A stretch of 35,123 nt of DNA from an uncultured Akkermansia sp. (GTDB lineage: Bacteria > Verrucomicrobiota > Verrucomicrobiia > Verrucomicrobiales > Akkermansiaceae), in the NCBI GenBank assembly GCA_947630815.1, contig CANRJD010000012.1, positions 1-35,123 of the forward strand, given 5' to 3'. The notes under the pieces are model-generated. The model was given only the letters and a program-made list of their open reading frames with translations, did not search any database and was not told the origin of the DNA. The translations under genes were made by a program, and so were the position numbers. Below, one piece after another: positions 1-8,600 of the stretch. Position 1 is the first letter of the stretch; each line of letters begins with the position of its first letter.

Positions 1-114
1 CGCCACTATTTTACCCCTCTCTTCTCATGACCTCAACTTTTTTTGTCATCTGTTGCATTTAATCTTGCAATCCACAGGATAGACGCGGAAATTGTTGTGC
101 GACGTTTTTTGAGC

Positions 115-143
115 TTGCGGAATGTCGCGCTGCAAGCTATAAG
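115..143 (+). promoter_or_regulatory. pgsA promoter, near-leaderless
   Basis: A -35 box TTGCGG (115-120), a 17-bp spacer and a -10 box TATAAG (138-143) lie 8 bp before the ATG at 152. Transcription should begin within about 1-2 nt of the start codon. The GTG at 143, where the ORF track starts the gene, falls on the last base of the -10 box and is therefore an unlikely start. Bases 1-114 hold no gene or structure that I recognise. Confidence 0.6.
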
Positions 144-151
144 TGGGGACG

Positions 152-781
152 ATGAATTTACCCAACAGCATTACCTTGGTACGTCTGGTCATGGTCATCA
201 TTTTTACGGTGGCTCTGGCCGCGGGTGCTGCCGTGTCCCCGGTTGCTGCAGAGTCCGCTCCGTTTGACGGTTGGTTCGTTGTTGTTTCTCTCCCGGCGTG
301 TGTTGCCCTCTGGGCTTTCGTTCTTGGTGCGGTGAGCGATTTTTTTGACGGGCACCTTGCTCGCAAATACGGCTTGGTCACAAATTTGGGCAAACTTCTC
401 GACCCGCTGGCGGATAAGATTTTGGTTTGCGCTGCCTTTGTATATCTGAGCTCTGTGGGCATGTGCCCGTTTTGGGTGACGATACTCATCCTGTTTCGCG
501 AGTTTTTGGTGACGGGGTTGCGCCAGCTTGCCGCACTGAAGGGAGTGGCTCTCGCTGCCGATTTATCCGGCAAGTGGAAGACCGGGTTGCAGCTCGGTTT
601 CTGCATTGCATGCCTTTTCCATTTGGCGTATGGCGGCAATGCTCCGCAGCCACTGCGTTTCTTGTCTGTGGGAGAGGGCGGAGTATGGTGCCGCTCCTTT
701 TTCCTGTGGGGCAGCGTTTTGCTCACGGTGTGGAGCGGACTGCATTATCTGGTGCGTGGGCGTCATTTGCTTCACGGATAA
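152..781 (+). CDS. pgsA: CDP-diacylglycerol--glycerol-3-phosphate 3-phosphatidyltransferase
   Basis: Integral membrane enzyme of about 209 aa that transfers the phosphatidyl group from CDP-diacylglycerol to glycerol-3-phosphate, the committed step toward phosphatidylglycerol. The CDP-alcohol phosphatidyltransferase signature DGx2ARx8Gx3Dx3D is complete: DG, AR, then G, D and D within DGHLARKYG...LDPLAD, near residues 67-90. Several hydrophobic helices follow, and the N-terminus NLPNSITLVR is typical of PgsA. I start it at ATG 152 rather than the track's GTG 143 because the promoter -10 overlaps the latter. Its substrate is made by CdsA, encoded at 11-12 kb. The xerC gene begins 6 bp after its stop, so the two are probably cotranscribed. 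Confidence 0.9.
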   Translation: MNLPNSITLVRLVMVIIFTVALAAGAAVSPVAAESAPFDGWFVVVSLPACVALWAFVLGAVSDFFDGHLARKYGLVTNLGKLLDPLADKILVCAAFVYLSSVGMCPFWVTILILFREFLVTGLRQLAALKGVALAADLSGKWKTGLQLGFCIACLFHLAYGGNAPQPLRFLSVGEGGVWCRSFFLWGSVLLTVWSGLHYLVRGRHLLHG

Positions 782-787
782 TTTTGC

Positions 788-1756
788 ATGCTCTGTGTCA
801 TGGGAACTTCCGGCGACAAACCTGAGGATGAATTGGTCGAGCGCTTCATTCGGTACATGAAGGCGGAGCGCAACGCCTCGCCGCTCACCATGGATTCCTA
901 CCGTCGCTCACTTGCCCAGTTCCGCGAGTGGATGGGCGAGCAGTTCTCTGCATGGCACGCGTGTACCTCGCAGCACTTTCGAAGCTGGCTTTACCTTGCT
1001 ATGGAACAGCAGCTCAAGTCATCCACCATCCGTCTGCGCTTTGCCGCCCTGCGCTCTTTCTACAACTATCTAGTTCGTTATGGCGAATTAGCCGTTAATC
1101 CGCTCGCGGATGTTGCTTTGCCGAAGGCGCGGCATCCCTTGCCCGTGCACCTCAATCTCAAACAGATGGAGGAGTTGCTCAACATGCCCTTCCGCATTCC
1201 GCCGGATAAAAAGAGCCCGCCCTGGCTACCGTACCGCGACGCCGCCATTCTGGAGCTGTTTTACTCTTGCGGAATGCGACTCAGCGAGCTCGTGAGTCTG
1301 AATGCAAACGCCCTGCCGGATGGCGAGGATTGTCTGCGTGTGGTCGGCAAAGGGCGTAAGGTGCGGCTCATCCCCGTGGGCGACTACGCCCGCGCGGCTG
1401 TGCGCAAATATCGCAACATGGCCGGCATCAGCGGAGTGATGCCTCTCTTCATCAGTCGCTTGGGCAAGCGGCTCACCGGTCGTAGCATCCAGCTCATGCT
1501 CGATAAGTACCTGCGTCTCTCCGATATTCCCTTCCACATCTCCCCACATAAATTGCGCCACACATTTGCCACACACATGCTGGATGCCGGTGCAGATTTG
1601 CGCGCCGTGCAGGAGCTCCTTGGTCACGCCTCGCTCTCCACGACGCAGATATACACGCACGTCACAAAATCCCGCATGAAAGAGGTGTACACGGAGGCTC
1701 ACCCACGTGCTCGCGCTACTGCGCCGGGGCGTTCTCAGCGTTCAAGTACTCCTTAA
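788..1756 (+). CDS. xerC: Tyrosine recombinase XerC/XerD
   Basis: Site-specific recombinase of the phage-integrase family, about 322 aa, expected to resolve chromosome dimers at dif. An N-terminal SAM-like core-binding domain (roughly residues 15-100) precedes the catalytic domain. The catalytic residues are visible: Arg in GMRLSEL, Lys in GKGRKVRL, His and Arg in HKLRHTF, then LGHASLSTT and the nucleophile Tyr in QIYTHV. XerC and XerD cannot be told apart by eye. ATG 800 is an alternative start. The usual C-terminal HPRA is followed by about 14 extra residues that overlap the 3' end of the convergent TPR-like gene by 41 bp. Confidence 0.88.
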   Translation: MLCVMGTSGDKPEDELVERFIRYMKAERNASPLTMDSYRRSLAQFREWMGEQFSAWHACTSQHFRSWLYLAMEQQLKSSTIRLRFAALRSFYNYLVRYGELAVNPLADVALPKARHPLPVHLNLKQMEELLNMPFRIPPDKKSPPWLPYRDAAILELFYSCGMRLSELVSLNANALPDGEDCLRVVGKGRKVRLIPVGDYARAAVRKYRNMAGISGVMPLFISRLGKRLTGRSIQLMLDKYLRLSDIPFHISPHKLRHTFATHMLDAGADLRAVQELLGHASLSTTQIYTHVTKSRMKEVYTEAHPRARATAPGRSQRSSTP

Positions 1757-2615
1757 TTCCTTTCACCGGGAAGCGAAGACTGTTGTTTTGGAAACGAGCT
1801 AGATCGCGGCGCGCCCTTTCCGTGCTGCCAAAGAGCTGTTCCGGGCTCAACCTCTGCTCCGGAGGAACATTCAGCTTTTGCTGCAGTACAAAGAGCAAGC
1901 AGAGCAGTGAAGGTACGCGTTGTGTCGGACTTTTGTACAACTCGCGTCCCAAATTCCACGCTTCCTGCTCGCGTCCGCGAATGCGGCACAGGTTGTAAAA
2001 TTCTTGCCGTCGGTAGAGCCCGGACGCTCCGAGTTGCGTGGCGCGATGGTAGGCATCCGCCGCCTGCGCAAAGGAGGGGAAACGGTTGAGGTCTGCATAC
2101 GTATCCCCCAAGTTGAGGTACAGCAGCGCGGATTCCGGGTGACGTGCCATGCCATCCTTCAAAAAACGCACACCACGGTCAAAATAGGTTTTGGAGAGAG
2201 CCACGCGCTCGCGGTCATCCAGTTGCTCGTTGTTGATGGCATGCGCCGCTGCGTTTACAGCCATATCACGCGCGGCACTTACCCAGTAATTTTGCCTTGC
2301 CGGGTTGAGTGTCGTAGCCATTTGCCAACGCCGTTCCATAAGCGGCCAGTCCCGCTTTACCCATGCTGTCGTGGCATCCAGAACCATGATTTCTGCCGCC
2401 AAACTCCGCAGTCCCCCGAGCAGGAAAAAGGAGAGCTGCTCCCCCAGTGCATCCCGCTCCGTCAAAGCCGCGCTTTGCTCCGTACGCAGGTGCTCGGCTG
2501 CCTCCTGCGCCGCTAATCGCCTGCTCAGCGGCTGCAGCGCTGCCCCACCCGCCACCAGAATGGCCAGGCAGAAAATAGATTGCAGCGTCGCTTTTCCTAG
2601 TAATTTCATCCGCAT
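1716..2615 (-). CDS. Membrane-anchored TPR-like protein, function unknown
   Basis: Protein of 299 aa with one N-terminal hydrophobic segment (about residues 8-28), read as a signal anchor. A helical, Ala-rich region follows, with tetratricopeptide-like pairs such as ESALLYLNLGDTYADLNRF and a following AADAYHRATQLG stretch. No catalytic motif is recognised. It starts 12 bp after the panE stop on the same strand, so the two probably form an operon. Its 3' end overlaps xerC by 41 bp. A scaffold or assembly role in the envelope is the general expectation for such proteins, but nothing here names a partner. Confidence 0.75.
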   Translation of the reverse strand: MRMKLLGKATLQSIFCLAILVAGGAALQPLSRRLAAQEAAEHLRTEQSAALTERDALGEQLSFFLLGGLRSLAAEIMVLDATTAWVKRDWPLMERRWQMATTLNPARQNYWVSAARDMAVNAAAHAINNEQLDDRERVALSKTYFDRGVRFLKDGMARHPESALLYLNLGDTYADLNRFPSFAQAADAYHRATQLGASGLYRRQEFYNLCRIRGREQEAWNLGRELYKSPTQRVPSLLCLLFVLQQKLNVPPEQRLSPEQLFGSTERARRDLARFQNNSLRFPVKGIKEYLNAENAPAQ

Positions 2616-2627
2616 CGTTGCCGTGCA

Positions 2628-3545
2628 TCATGCCATCCCCAGCCTCGCGCGTATGTCTTGGCAGAGCTGTTCCCACAGCGGCACAGGAGCATTCACTTCA
2701 TGCGCTCGTCGAAGAGGCTCGCCCCATATGGCGTCATATTCCACCGGACGTCCCAAATTGTAATCCACCGCACTGCTCGGTACAAAAGGACCCATGTGCG
2801 CCGTGCGGTACATCTGCTTGTCTGCAATCCCTTCCGGAGTTGGATAACCGCGCATCTTCGCCGTCAAGCATACCTCATCAATGATGCCCCGCGCGCGCTC
2901 TTGTTGACCGGGCATCGCGAAAAGATCCACCACACTAATGCCGCCGTGTGCCAGGCAGAGTCCGTTGAAGGGGATATTCCACGTCAGCTTGCACCAGAGT
3001 ATCTGCTCCGTGTGCATGAGGGCTTCGGTATGAATCTTAGCGCGTCTGAAAAGCTCTGCCAACTCCTGCGCGCCGTGCAGCCCCTCTTCTGTGGGCAATA
3101 AAGGAGCAAATTGGATATCTCCTCCCTCCAAGTGCGTGATGCATCCTGCCTCCTTGACCATGCAGCACACAAAGCAGAGTCCCATGAACACTCGTCCCTT
3201 CGGCGCCACACGTCCGATAAGTTCCGCATTGCCCATGCCATTTTGCAGTGTCAGCACTCGCGTGTCCTCATGCATCAGCGGCGGCAGCGCAGAGGTGAAC
3301 AGATCATTGCAGCACGTTTTCCACGCCACCACGACCAGATCCACCGGACCGCATTCTTCCGGTGTACGCACTGCGTTTACCTTCTCCAGTCGTATATCCC
3401 CATCCACCGAAGTAATGCTCAATCCACGCTCCTTCACGGTTGCCCACGCCGATTTTAGTATGAAGTTCACTTCGTGCCCGGCTTCGGCTAAACGAGCGCC
3501 GTAGTAACTCCCAATTGCTCCTGCTCCTAATATTGCTATCTTCAC
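2628..3545 (-). CDS. panE: 2-dehydropantoate 2-reductase (ketopantoate reductase)
   Basis: NADPH-dependent reduction of ketopantoate to pantoate in pantothenate/CoA synthesis. The N-terminus KIAILGAGAIGSYYG is the Rossmann dinucleotide-binding motif. NGMGN in the middle and the C-terminal helical region with a conserved Asn/Lys segment (CKLTWNIPFN) fit the ApbA/PanE family. Length of about 305 aa is normal. The ORF track begins at 3593, but the family alignment and a promoter whose -10 lies 7 nt upstream both support a GTG start at 3545. Some ApbA-family members act on other 2-keto acids, so the substrate is inferred. Confidence 0.83.
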   Translation of the reverse strand: MKIAILGAGAIGSYYGARLAEAGHEVNFILKSAWATVKERGLSITSVDGDIRLEKVNAVRTPEECGPVDLVVVAWKTCCNDLFTSALPPLMHEDTRVLTLQNGMGNAELIGRVAPKGRVFMGLCFVCCMVKEAGCITHLEGGDIQFAPLLPTEEGLHGAQELAELFRRAKIHTEALMHTEQILWCKLTWNIPFNGLCLAHGGISVVDLFAMPGQQERARGIIDEVCLTAKMRGYPTPEGIADKQMYRTAHMGPFVPSSAVDYNLGRPVEYDAIWGEPLRRAHEVNAPVPLWEQLCQDIRARLGMA

Positions 3546-3552
3546 GCACCAT

Positions 3553-3581
3553 ACATTACCACGTCCCTCCTCGCCCCGCAA
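3553..3581 (-). promoter_or_regulatory. panE promoter, leaderless
   Basis: On the minus strand, TTGCGG (3581-3576), 17 bp and TAATGT (3558-3553) are followed after 7 nt by the GTG start at 3545. The purine-rich AGGAGGG lies inside the spacer, so it would not be in the mRNA and cannot act as a ribosome binding site. Confidence 0.5.
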
Positions 3582-3597
3582 GCAAGAATGCAACCCG

Positions 3598-3920
3598 GGG
3601 CAACCGCATTAGAAAATGCAGTTGCTATGTACGATGTACGATGTACGATTTGGAATAATGCGCAGCGGAGCTGCGGGAACTTGGCGAGGCGGGCGCGGGA
3701 ACTGAATCGTGAAGGCAACCATCGGACGTGGTTACAAAGGGGCGAGGCGGCTGACGCCGCCTATGTACGATTTACGAGGTACGACGATGGCAGACGGGGT
3801 CTGCCTATTTACGATGTACGATGTACGATTTATTAATAATGTGCGCGTTGCGAAGATTTTTTTCGGATCATTAACGTATGCAGCGATCCCTCTAGATTCA
3901 TCATCATGATGACCGCCAGA
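3598..3920. repeat. Mosaic of hairpin modules and a truncated element copy
   Basis: Intergenic DNA without a credible gene. It opens with an inverted repeat at 3600-3625 (GCAACCGCATT, AGAA loop, AATGCaGTTGC). Short GC-rich hairpins follow, such as GGCGGC-tgac-GCCGCC at 3746-3761 and GGCAGA-cgggg-TCTGCC around 3790-3806, separated by repeats of TATGTACGATGTACGATT. From about 3811 it matches the interior of the long elements at 3921, 9481 and 29642, but it stops after ATGATGACCGCC, where the next element copy begins. Confidence 0.75.
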
Positions 3921-4120
3921 GCAAACGCATTAGAAAATGCGTTTGCCACGTACGATTTACGATTTATTAATAATGTGTACGTTGCGCAGATTTTTCGGAT
4001 CATTAACGTATGCAGCGATCTCTTTAGAGTCATCATGATGATTTTTGATACGTATAAATGATGATGTCAGTCAATAAGGGCCTTTTCTCTGCCGATTAAC
4101 ATCTCTCAAATTCGGTTGTC
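3921..4120. repeat. MITE-like intergenic element, long form
   Basis: Copy of the repeat family seen again at 9350-9671, 15331-15425 and 29642-29862. The left end is a hairpin (GCAAACGCATT, AGAA, AATGCGTTTGC). The interior runs through ACGATTTATTAATAATGTG, GATCATTAACGTATGCAG, a TCATCATGATGA palindrome, a GATACGTAT stretch and CAGTCAATAAGG. The right end is CTCAAATTCGGTTGTC, a decayed version of CAAATGCGTTTGCC, which is the inverse of the left terminus. It holds no ORF. It ends about 20 bp before the promoter of the ROK-like kinase gene. Confidence 0.75.
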
Positions 4121-4141
4121 TTGTGGTCTATACGATTTGTG

Positions 4142-4170
4142 TTGACAAGGCGAGGGGCGGCGTGTATATA
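4142..4170 (+). promoter_or_regulatory. Promoter of the ROK-like kinase, near-leaderless
   Basis: A perfect -35 TTGACA (4142-4147), 17-bp spacer and TATATA (4165-4170) precede the ATG at 4184 by 13 nt. The predicted leader is about 7 nt, too short for a Shine-Dalgarno site. Confidence 0.7.
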
Positions 4171-4183
4171 AAACAGGTACACT

Positions 4184-5581
4184 ATGAAAATCCAAGCCAA
4201 GTACACACCCGAACTGGATCCAAAGTTTGTGTCTCCCGCACTTTGGAACAAAGCCTTTGAAGAAAAAGTGGCGCAGACGCCCGGAAAGCAGAGCATCGAC
4301 ATAGCGTTGACGCGTCAGGATGGCACCTGTTTTCGATGGAGCGGAGAACTGCTGCCGGATGGAGCCGAGAACGACGAGTTGAATTTCCGGTATGTAGAGC
4401 GCATAGTGAAGTTTTTGTTGTGGATGAAGGGGGGCTGTACGGTGATGGTGGCAGGAGCTGCGAAAGTAGCGGACGCGTTGGCCGAGACTTATTGCAAAGG
4501 CGGGGCGCGAGAGTTTGATTGGGACTTCATCGGCAAGCTCATCTACGACCAGCCGATCGAGATCGTGAAAGTGGCGAGTGCGGCGGAATTACCCGCGGAG
4601 CACATGAGTTCTATCTCGCTGGGTCGCAATTTGGACGGCTACCGCATAGGATTTGACCTAGGAGGATCGGATCGCAAGGCTGCTGCGGTAGTGAACGGCG
4701 AGGTAGTATATTCCGAAGAAGTGGTGTGGAACCCCTACCACGAAAAGGATCCCAATTACCACTTGGAGGGCGTGGATGACTCGTTGAAGCGAGTGGCTAA
4801 GCATCTGCCTCAGGTGGACGCTATCGGGGGATCGGCAGCCGGAGTGTACGTGAACAATGAGCCGCGTGTGGCGTCGTTGTTCCGCGGCATAGCGCCGGAT
4901 GATTTCAAGAATGTGATACGTCCGATGTTTCACACCTTGCAGCAGAGGTGGAGCGAGAGAATGGGCAAGCATGTGCCTTTTGATGTGGTGAATGATGGCG
5001 AAGTGACGGCGCTGGCGGGCGCTATGGGCATGAATGACGATGCTGTACTGGGTATAGCAATGGGCACTTCGTTGGCCTCCGGCTACGTGGACCCGGAGGG
5101 GCACATCATGCCATGGCTCAATGAGCTCGCCTTCGTGCCGGTGGATTATCAGGAAGACGGTGGCGTGGACGAGTGGTCCAAGGACAAGGGCGTGGGGGCC
5201 ATGTACTTCTCGCAGCAGGCGGTAGCTCGTCTCGCGCCGCGGGCGGGATTTGACTTTGGCGACATGCCTTACCCCGAGCAGCTCAAGAAGGTGCAGGCCG
5301 CTATGGCGGAGGGTGATGAGCGAGCCCGCAAGATCTACGAAACAATTGGAATCGAGTTTGGTTATTCGGTGGCGTATTTCTCCCGCTTCTACAGCGTGCG
5401 CAATCTGCTCTTCCTGGGGCGCGTGGCTACGGGCGAGGGGGGGCAAATCATCATCGATAAGGCCAACGAAGTGTTGCAGGCGGAGTTCCCGGAGCTGCAC
5501 ATCAACTTGTGTGTGCCGGATGAGCGCACAAAACGTCATGGCCAGGCTGTGGCCGCGGCGTCCTTGCCGAAAATAGGATAA
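4184..5581 (+). CDS. ROK-like sugar kinase with N-terminal extension
   Basis: Cytosolic protein of 465 aa. Residues from about 155 form an ASKHA/ROK-type kinase fold: phosphate-1 motif GFDLGGSDRKAAAV (about 156-169), a second phosphate motif around IGGSAAGVYV, VVNDGEVTALAG with the likely catalytic Asp, and the phosphate-2 or adenosine-type motif GIAMGTSLASGYV. Residues 1-150 are an extension not found in minimal ROK kinases, and the CxCGxxGC zinc motif of classical ROK proteins is absent. The substrate is probably a hexose, but this cannot be read from the sequence. The gene has its own promoter and a hairpin just after the stop, so it looks monocistronic. Confidence 0.72.
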   Translation: MKIQAKYTPELDPKFVSPALWNKAFEEKVAQTPGKQSIDIALTRQDGTCFRWSGELLPDGAENDELNFRYVERIVKFLLWMKGGCTVMVAGAAKVADALAETYCKGGAREFDWDFIGKLIYDQPIEIVKVASAAELPAEHMSSISLGRNLDGYRIGFDLGGSDRKAAAVVNGEVVYSEEVVWNPYHEKDPNYHLEGVDDSLKRVAKHLPQVDAIGGSAAGVYVNNEPRVASLFRGIAPDDFKNVIRPMFHTLQQRWSERMGKHVPFDVVNDGEVTALAGAMGMNDDAVLGIAMGTSLASGYVDPEGHIMPWLNELAFVPVDYQEDGGVDEWSKDKGVGAMYFSQQAVARLAPRAGFDFGDMPYPEQLKKVQAAMAEGDERARKIYETIGIEFGYSVAYFSRFYSVRNLLFLGRVATGEGGQIIIDKANEVLQAEFPELHINLCVPDERTKRHGQAVAAASLPKIG

Positions 5582-5600
5582 GGCTCTGCATAAATCCCGA

Positions 5601-5627
5601 CGTGAGGGGCCTTTTCGGTCCCTCACG
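5601..5627. terminator. Strong hairpin after the ROK-like kinase gene, no U-tract
   Basis: CGTGAGGG (5601-5608) pairs exactly with CCCTCACG (5620-5627), and the stem extends inward to a TTTTC loop. It sits 20 bp past the stop codon. No T-run follows on either strand, so it is not a classical intrinsic terminator. It may act as an RNA 3'-end stabiliser or a U-less terminator. Confidence 0.4.
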
Positions 5628-5670
5628 GGGGGACTTTGCCACGCGCACCGAGGAACTAATTATTGTTTTT

Positions 5671-5678
5671 GGAGGGAG
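5671..5678 (+). promoter_or_regulatory. Ribosome binding site of the protein kinase gene
   Basis: GGAGGGAG lies 9 nt before ATG 5688. It is one of only two convincing Shine-Dalgarno sites in the window, the other being at 19588. It sets this gene apart from the many genes here with promoters abutting the start codon. Confidence 0.7.
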
Positions 5679-5687
5679 ACGAACAAG

Positions 5688-8600
5688 ATGGCCAAGGGGA
5701 ATGAGATATGGGTGTGCCCACAGTGCGGAGCGCACGTGGACATATCCGGGCTTGGCCTGTATGCGGAAGTGGTTTGTCCGCGGTGTTATTACATGGACAG
5801 GGTCCACATGCAACTGGGCAATTTCCGGTTGGAGAGCGTCATCGGTATAGGTGGCATGAGTGTGGTGTACCGTGCGTTGGATGTGACGCTGAACCGCCCC
5901 GTAGCACTCAAGGTGCTCAATGACACATTCCGCGAACAGCCGGAGCGGATTGAGCGTTTTGAAAATGAAAGTGCCATGATGGCACGTGTTCGGCATGACA
6001 ACGTGGTCTCAGTGTATTCTGCCGGGCGGGCGTACGGACAATTCTACATAGCTATGGAGCTGGTGGAGGGCGAGAACCTGGAACAGATGGTGAGTGCGGA
6101 ACAGCCTCTGAATGCCAGGTACGCACTGGAGGTTGTGCGGCAGGTTTCGCTCGGGTTGCGCGCGGCGAGTGAGGCTGGGTTGTTGCACCGCGACATGAAA
6201 CCGGGCAACATTTTGATTACAAACGGGAAAAGGGTGAAAGTGATCGACTTTGGTCTGGCGTTGGACAACTCAACCGACGACAAGGAGGAGGTCATTTGGG
6301 CCACTCCCTACTACGTGCCTCCTGAGACTCTGAAGCGCAAGGCTGAGGATGTGCGCACAGATATCTATGCGTTGGGCATGACGCTCAAATACCTGCTGAG
6401 CGGGGTAGAAACATTTCAGGCTCCGGTTGATTCGGTGACGGCCCTGCTGGAATGCAAGAAGCAGCAGCCCTCTTTTGCTACACAACGTCCGGATTTGGAG
6501 CCCGCATTGTGTGATTTGGCGGATCACATGACGGAGTTTAACCCTGCCGGACGACCGAGCAATTATGATGAACTGCTCGAGGAGATCGACGAGGTGCAGC
6601 AGATCTTGGCAGAGCAGGAGATCGCTGAGAAGCGCGCGATATGGCGCAAGCTTGCCGGATGGTCCATATGGGCGGCAGCGGTTGTCGTGCTTGGGGCGGT
6701 GGCTGCTATGGTAGTGTCCCGGTTTGCTCCGACTGATGAGCAAGGAATGCAGTACGAGGTGGTGAAGTCGGAGTCGGTCTCTGTTGTCCCTCCCGGTGTG
6801 CCGCAGCTGGAGAAAGCGCTCGAAAAGATCAATAAAGAGGAGTATGAGAAGGCGGCGGAATATCTGCTTGCACTGGCTCGCTCTACGCAAGATACTTCCC
6901 TGCGGGCGTGGGCTGCGGGGATTTCGTTGATGCTCGGACATGTCGTGCCGATCGCCAATCCGCAGATGGAACCCGAGGCAACCCGACTGCTTCAAGAGAG
7001 TGCTCAGAACACGACTGCATCGGTGGGTCAAACACGTTGGCTCGGGCAACAGTCGCCCCAAGAGAGTGCTCAGAACACGGCTGCGTGTTCGTCGGATATG
7101 GTGGACCCCCGGGACATCATGCAGGCTGTCGTGGAGTGGTCGGAGCCTACACCGGGAGAATGGTACCGCGCCGGCACCCCATGGTCAGGGAAAAAGGTGG
7201 ATGAGCTTCAGGCAGAGACAGCGCCGGGGCCGATTCGACTGGCGCTTTTGCTGCAGCTTGCTGACCAGGCTCTGTGGGATGGTCGGGAGGATGCTGTCTC
7301 CCATATCCGCGGCAAGCTGAACGAGGCTCTCCCCAATTTGGGTCCGTACGCTGCCTTGGGGCAGCTCATTGAGCGTGTTTTCGATGCGCGAATCCTAGTC
7401 CGCAGAACGGCCAAATATATGGGGCAACGTAGCCGTATACTTGACCAGTGGCGCAAGGATTTGCCCACCCAGAGCCAAATTGATGAGCTGGGCGCCATGG
7501 CTGCCCACACGGAGTTGCCTCTCTACTTGCGCAACAAGATTTCCGTGGAGAAGGAAGCTGCTCTCGTTGCTGTCAACATGGGAAATATGCTCATGCGCAA
7601 ATTTCCGGACGCGTGCAAAAAAGGAATGACTCTTGAGCAAATGCTGAATGCCGTAGAGGTGAACTCGGGGGGGCGCTTGGTCATTATCGGTTCGTCAGCG
7701 CGTCGGGGGCGAGAGGTGCGTTACTTGACAGATAATAACAAAAACACGAGCTGGTGCGCCTCCAGCAGCGAAACCGGGCATGTCCTGCGCATCAAATTCC
7801 CCACAGAGGCTAAGATCGGTAAAATCGTTCTTGATTGGGAGGACAGTGCGCCGCAGACATACAGTCTTACCGGTTATCATCTCGACAAGCCTGTGGGAAC
7901 AGCTAATATCGCGAAGAACACGGCTTCCTCAACCATAGATATGGGAGGAGTCCTGCTCGATCGGCTCGACGTATCGCTGGAAAAAACAACAGGGAATCAC
8001 CAGCCGGGTATTCGAGAAATTGCGCTATATGATCCGGAAGGGAAACGCCTCTTCTGCCCTGAAACAGACTCCGAGAAATGTGTTAAAATCAAGGCAGACA
8101 GTGAGGAGGCGACCCATATTGCGGAATATGCGATGGATGGAGACGAGGAAACGCGTTGGTGTGCGAGTAATAATCGTTCGGGCTATTCGCTTACCCTCAC
8201 GTTCCCCAAGGCAAAGAAGTTGCGGCGTGTCAACGTAGTATGGGAGAATGCCACGAATCAGGAGGGGGTGATAGAGGGCTTCCAGGGATCCACCTGCGTG
8301 TACTCAGTACCTTTCTCAAAGAAACAGAAACGTTCGTCGGTGGATTTGCCAAAAGATGATGTGTCCGAGATGGTATTTCGGTTCACGAATACGAAAGGGA
8401 ACTGGGCGAGTATATGCGAATTAGAAATACTCGACAGCCAAGGGCGGGTTGTTACGGTGGACGGAGAAGGGGGAGGGAGATTGCCGGGGGCGCTGGCTCT
8501 TGATATCAGGACGGTCGCGGAAATAATGAAAGGAGGTACGGACGATATGTCAAGTAAGCTTTCAGGGGCGCTCGCGAGTCGTGCAACGGATGACACTGTG

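Noticed and set aside
788-1756. The Xer recombinase as the enzyme for the candidate invertible segment
   Set aside because: It is 33 kb away and has the normal features of a dif-site Xer protein; no link to the 34.9 kb repeats can be shown.
3630-3840. CRISPR-like tandem TACGATG repeats
   Set aside because: The repeats are 7-17 bp, spacing is irregular and the intervening DNA is itself repetitive hairpin sequence; no cas gene is present.
5601-5627. Hairpin as a classical intrinsic terminator
   Set aside because: The stem is strong, but no U-tract follows on either strand, so it is kept only as a low-confidence structure.
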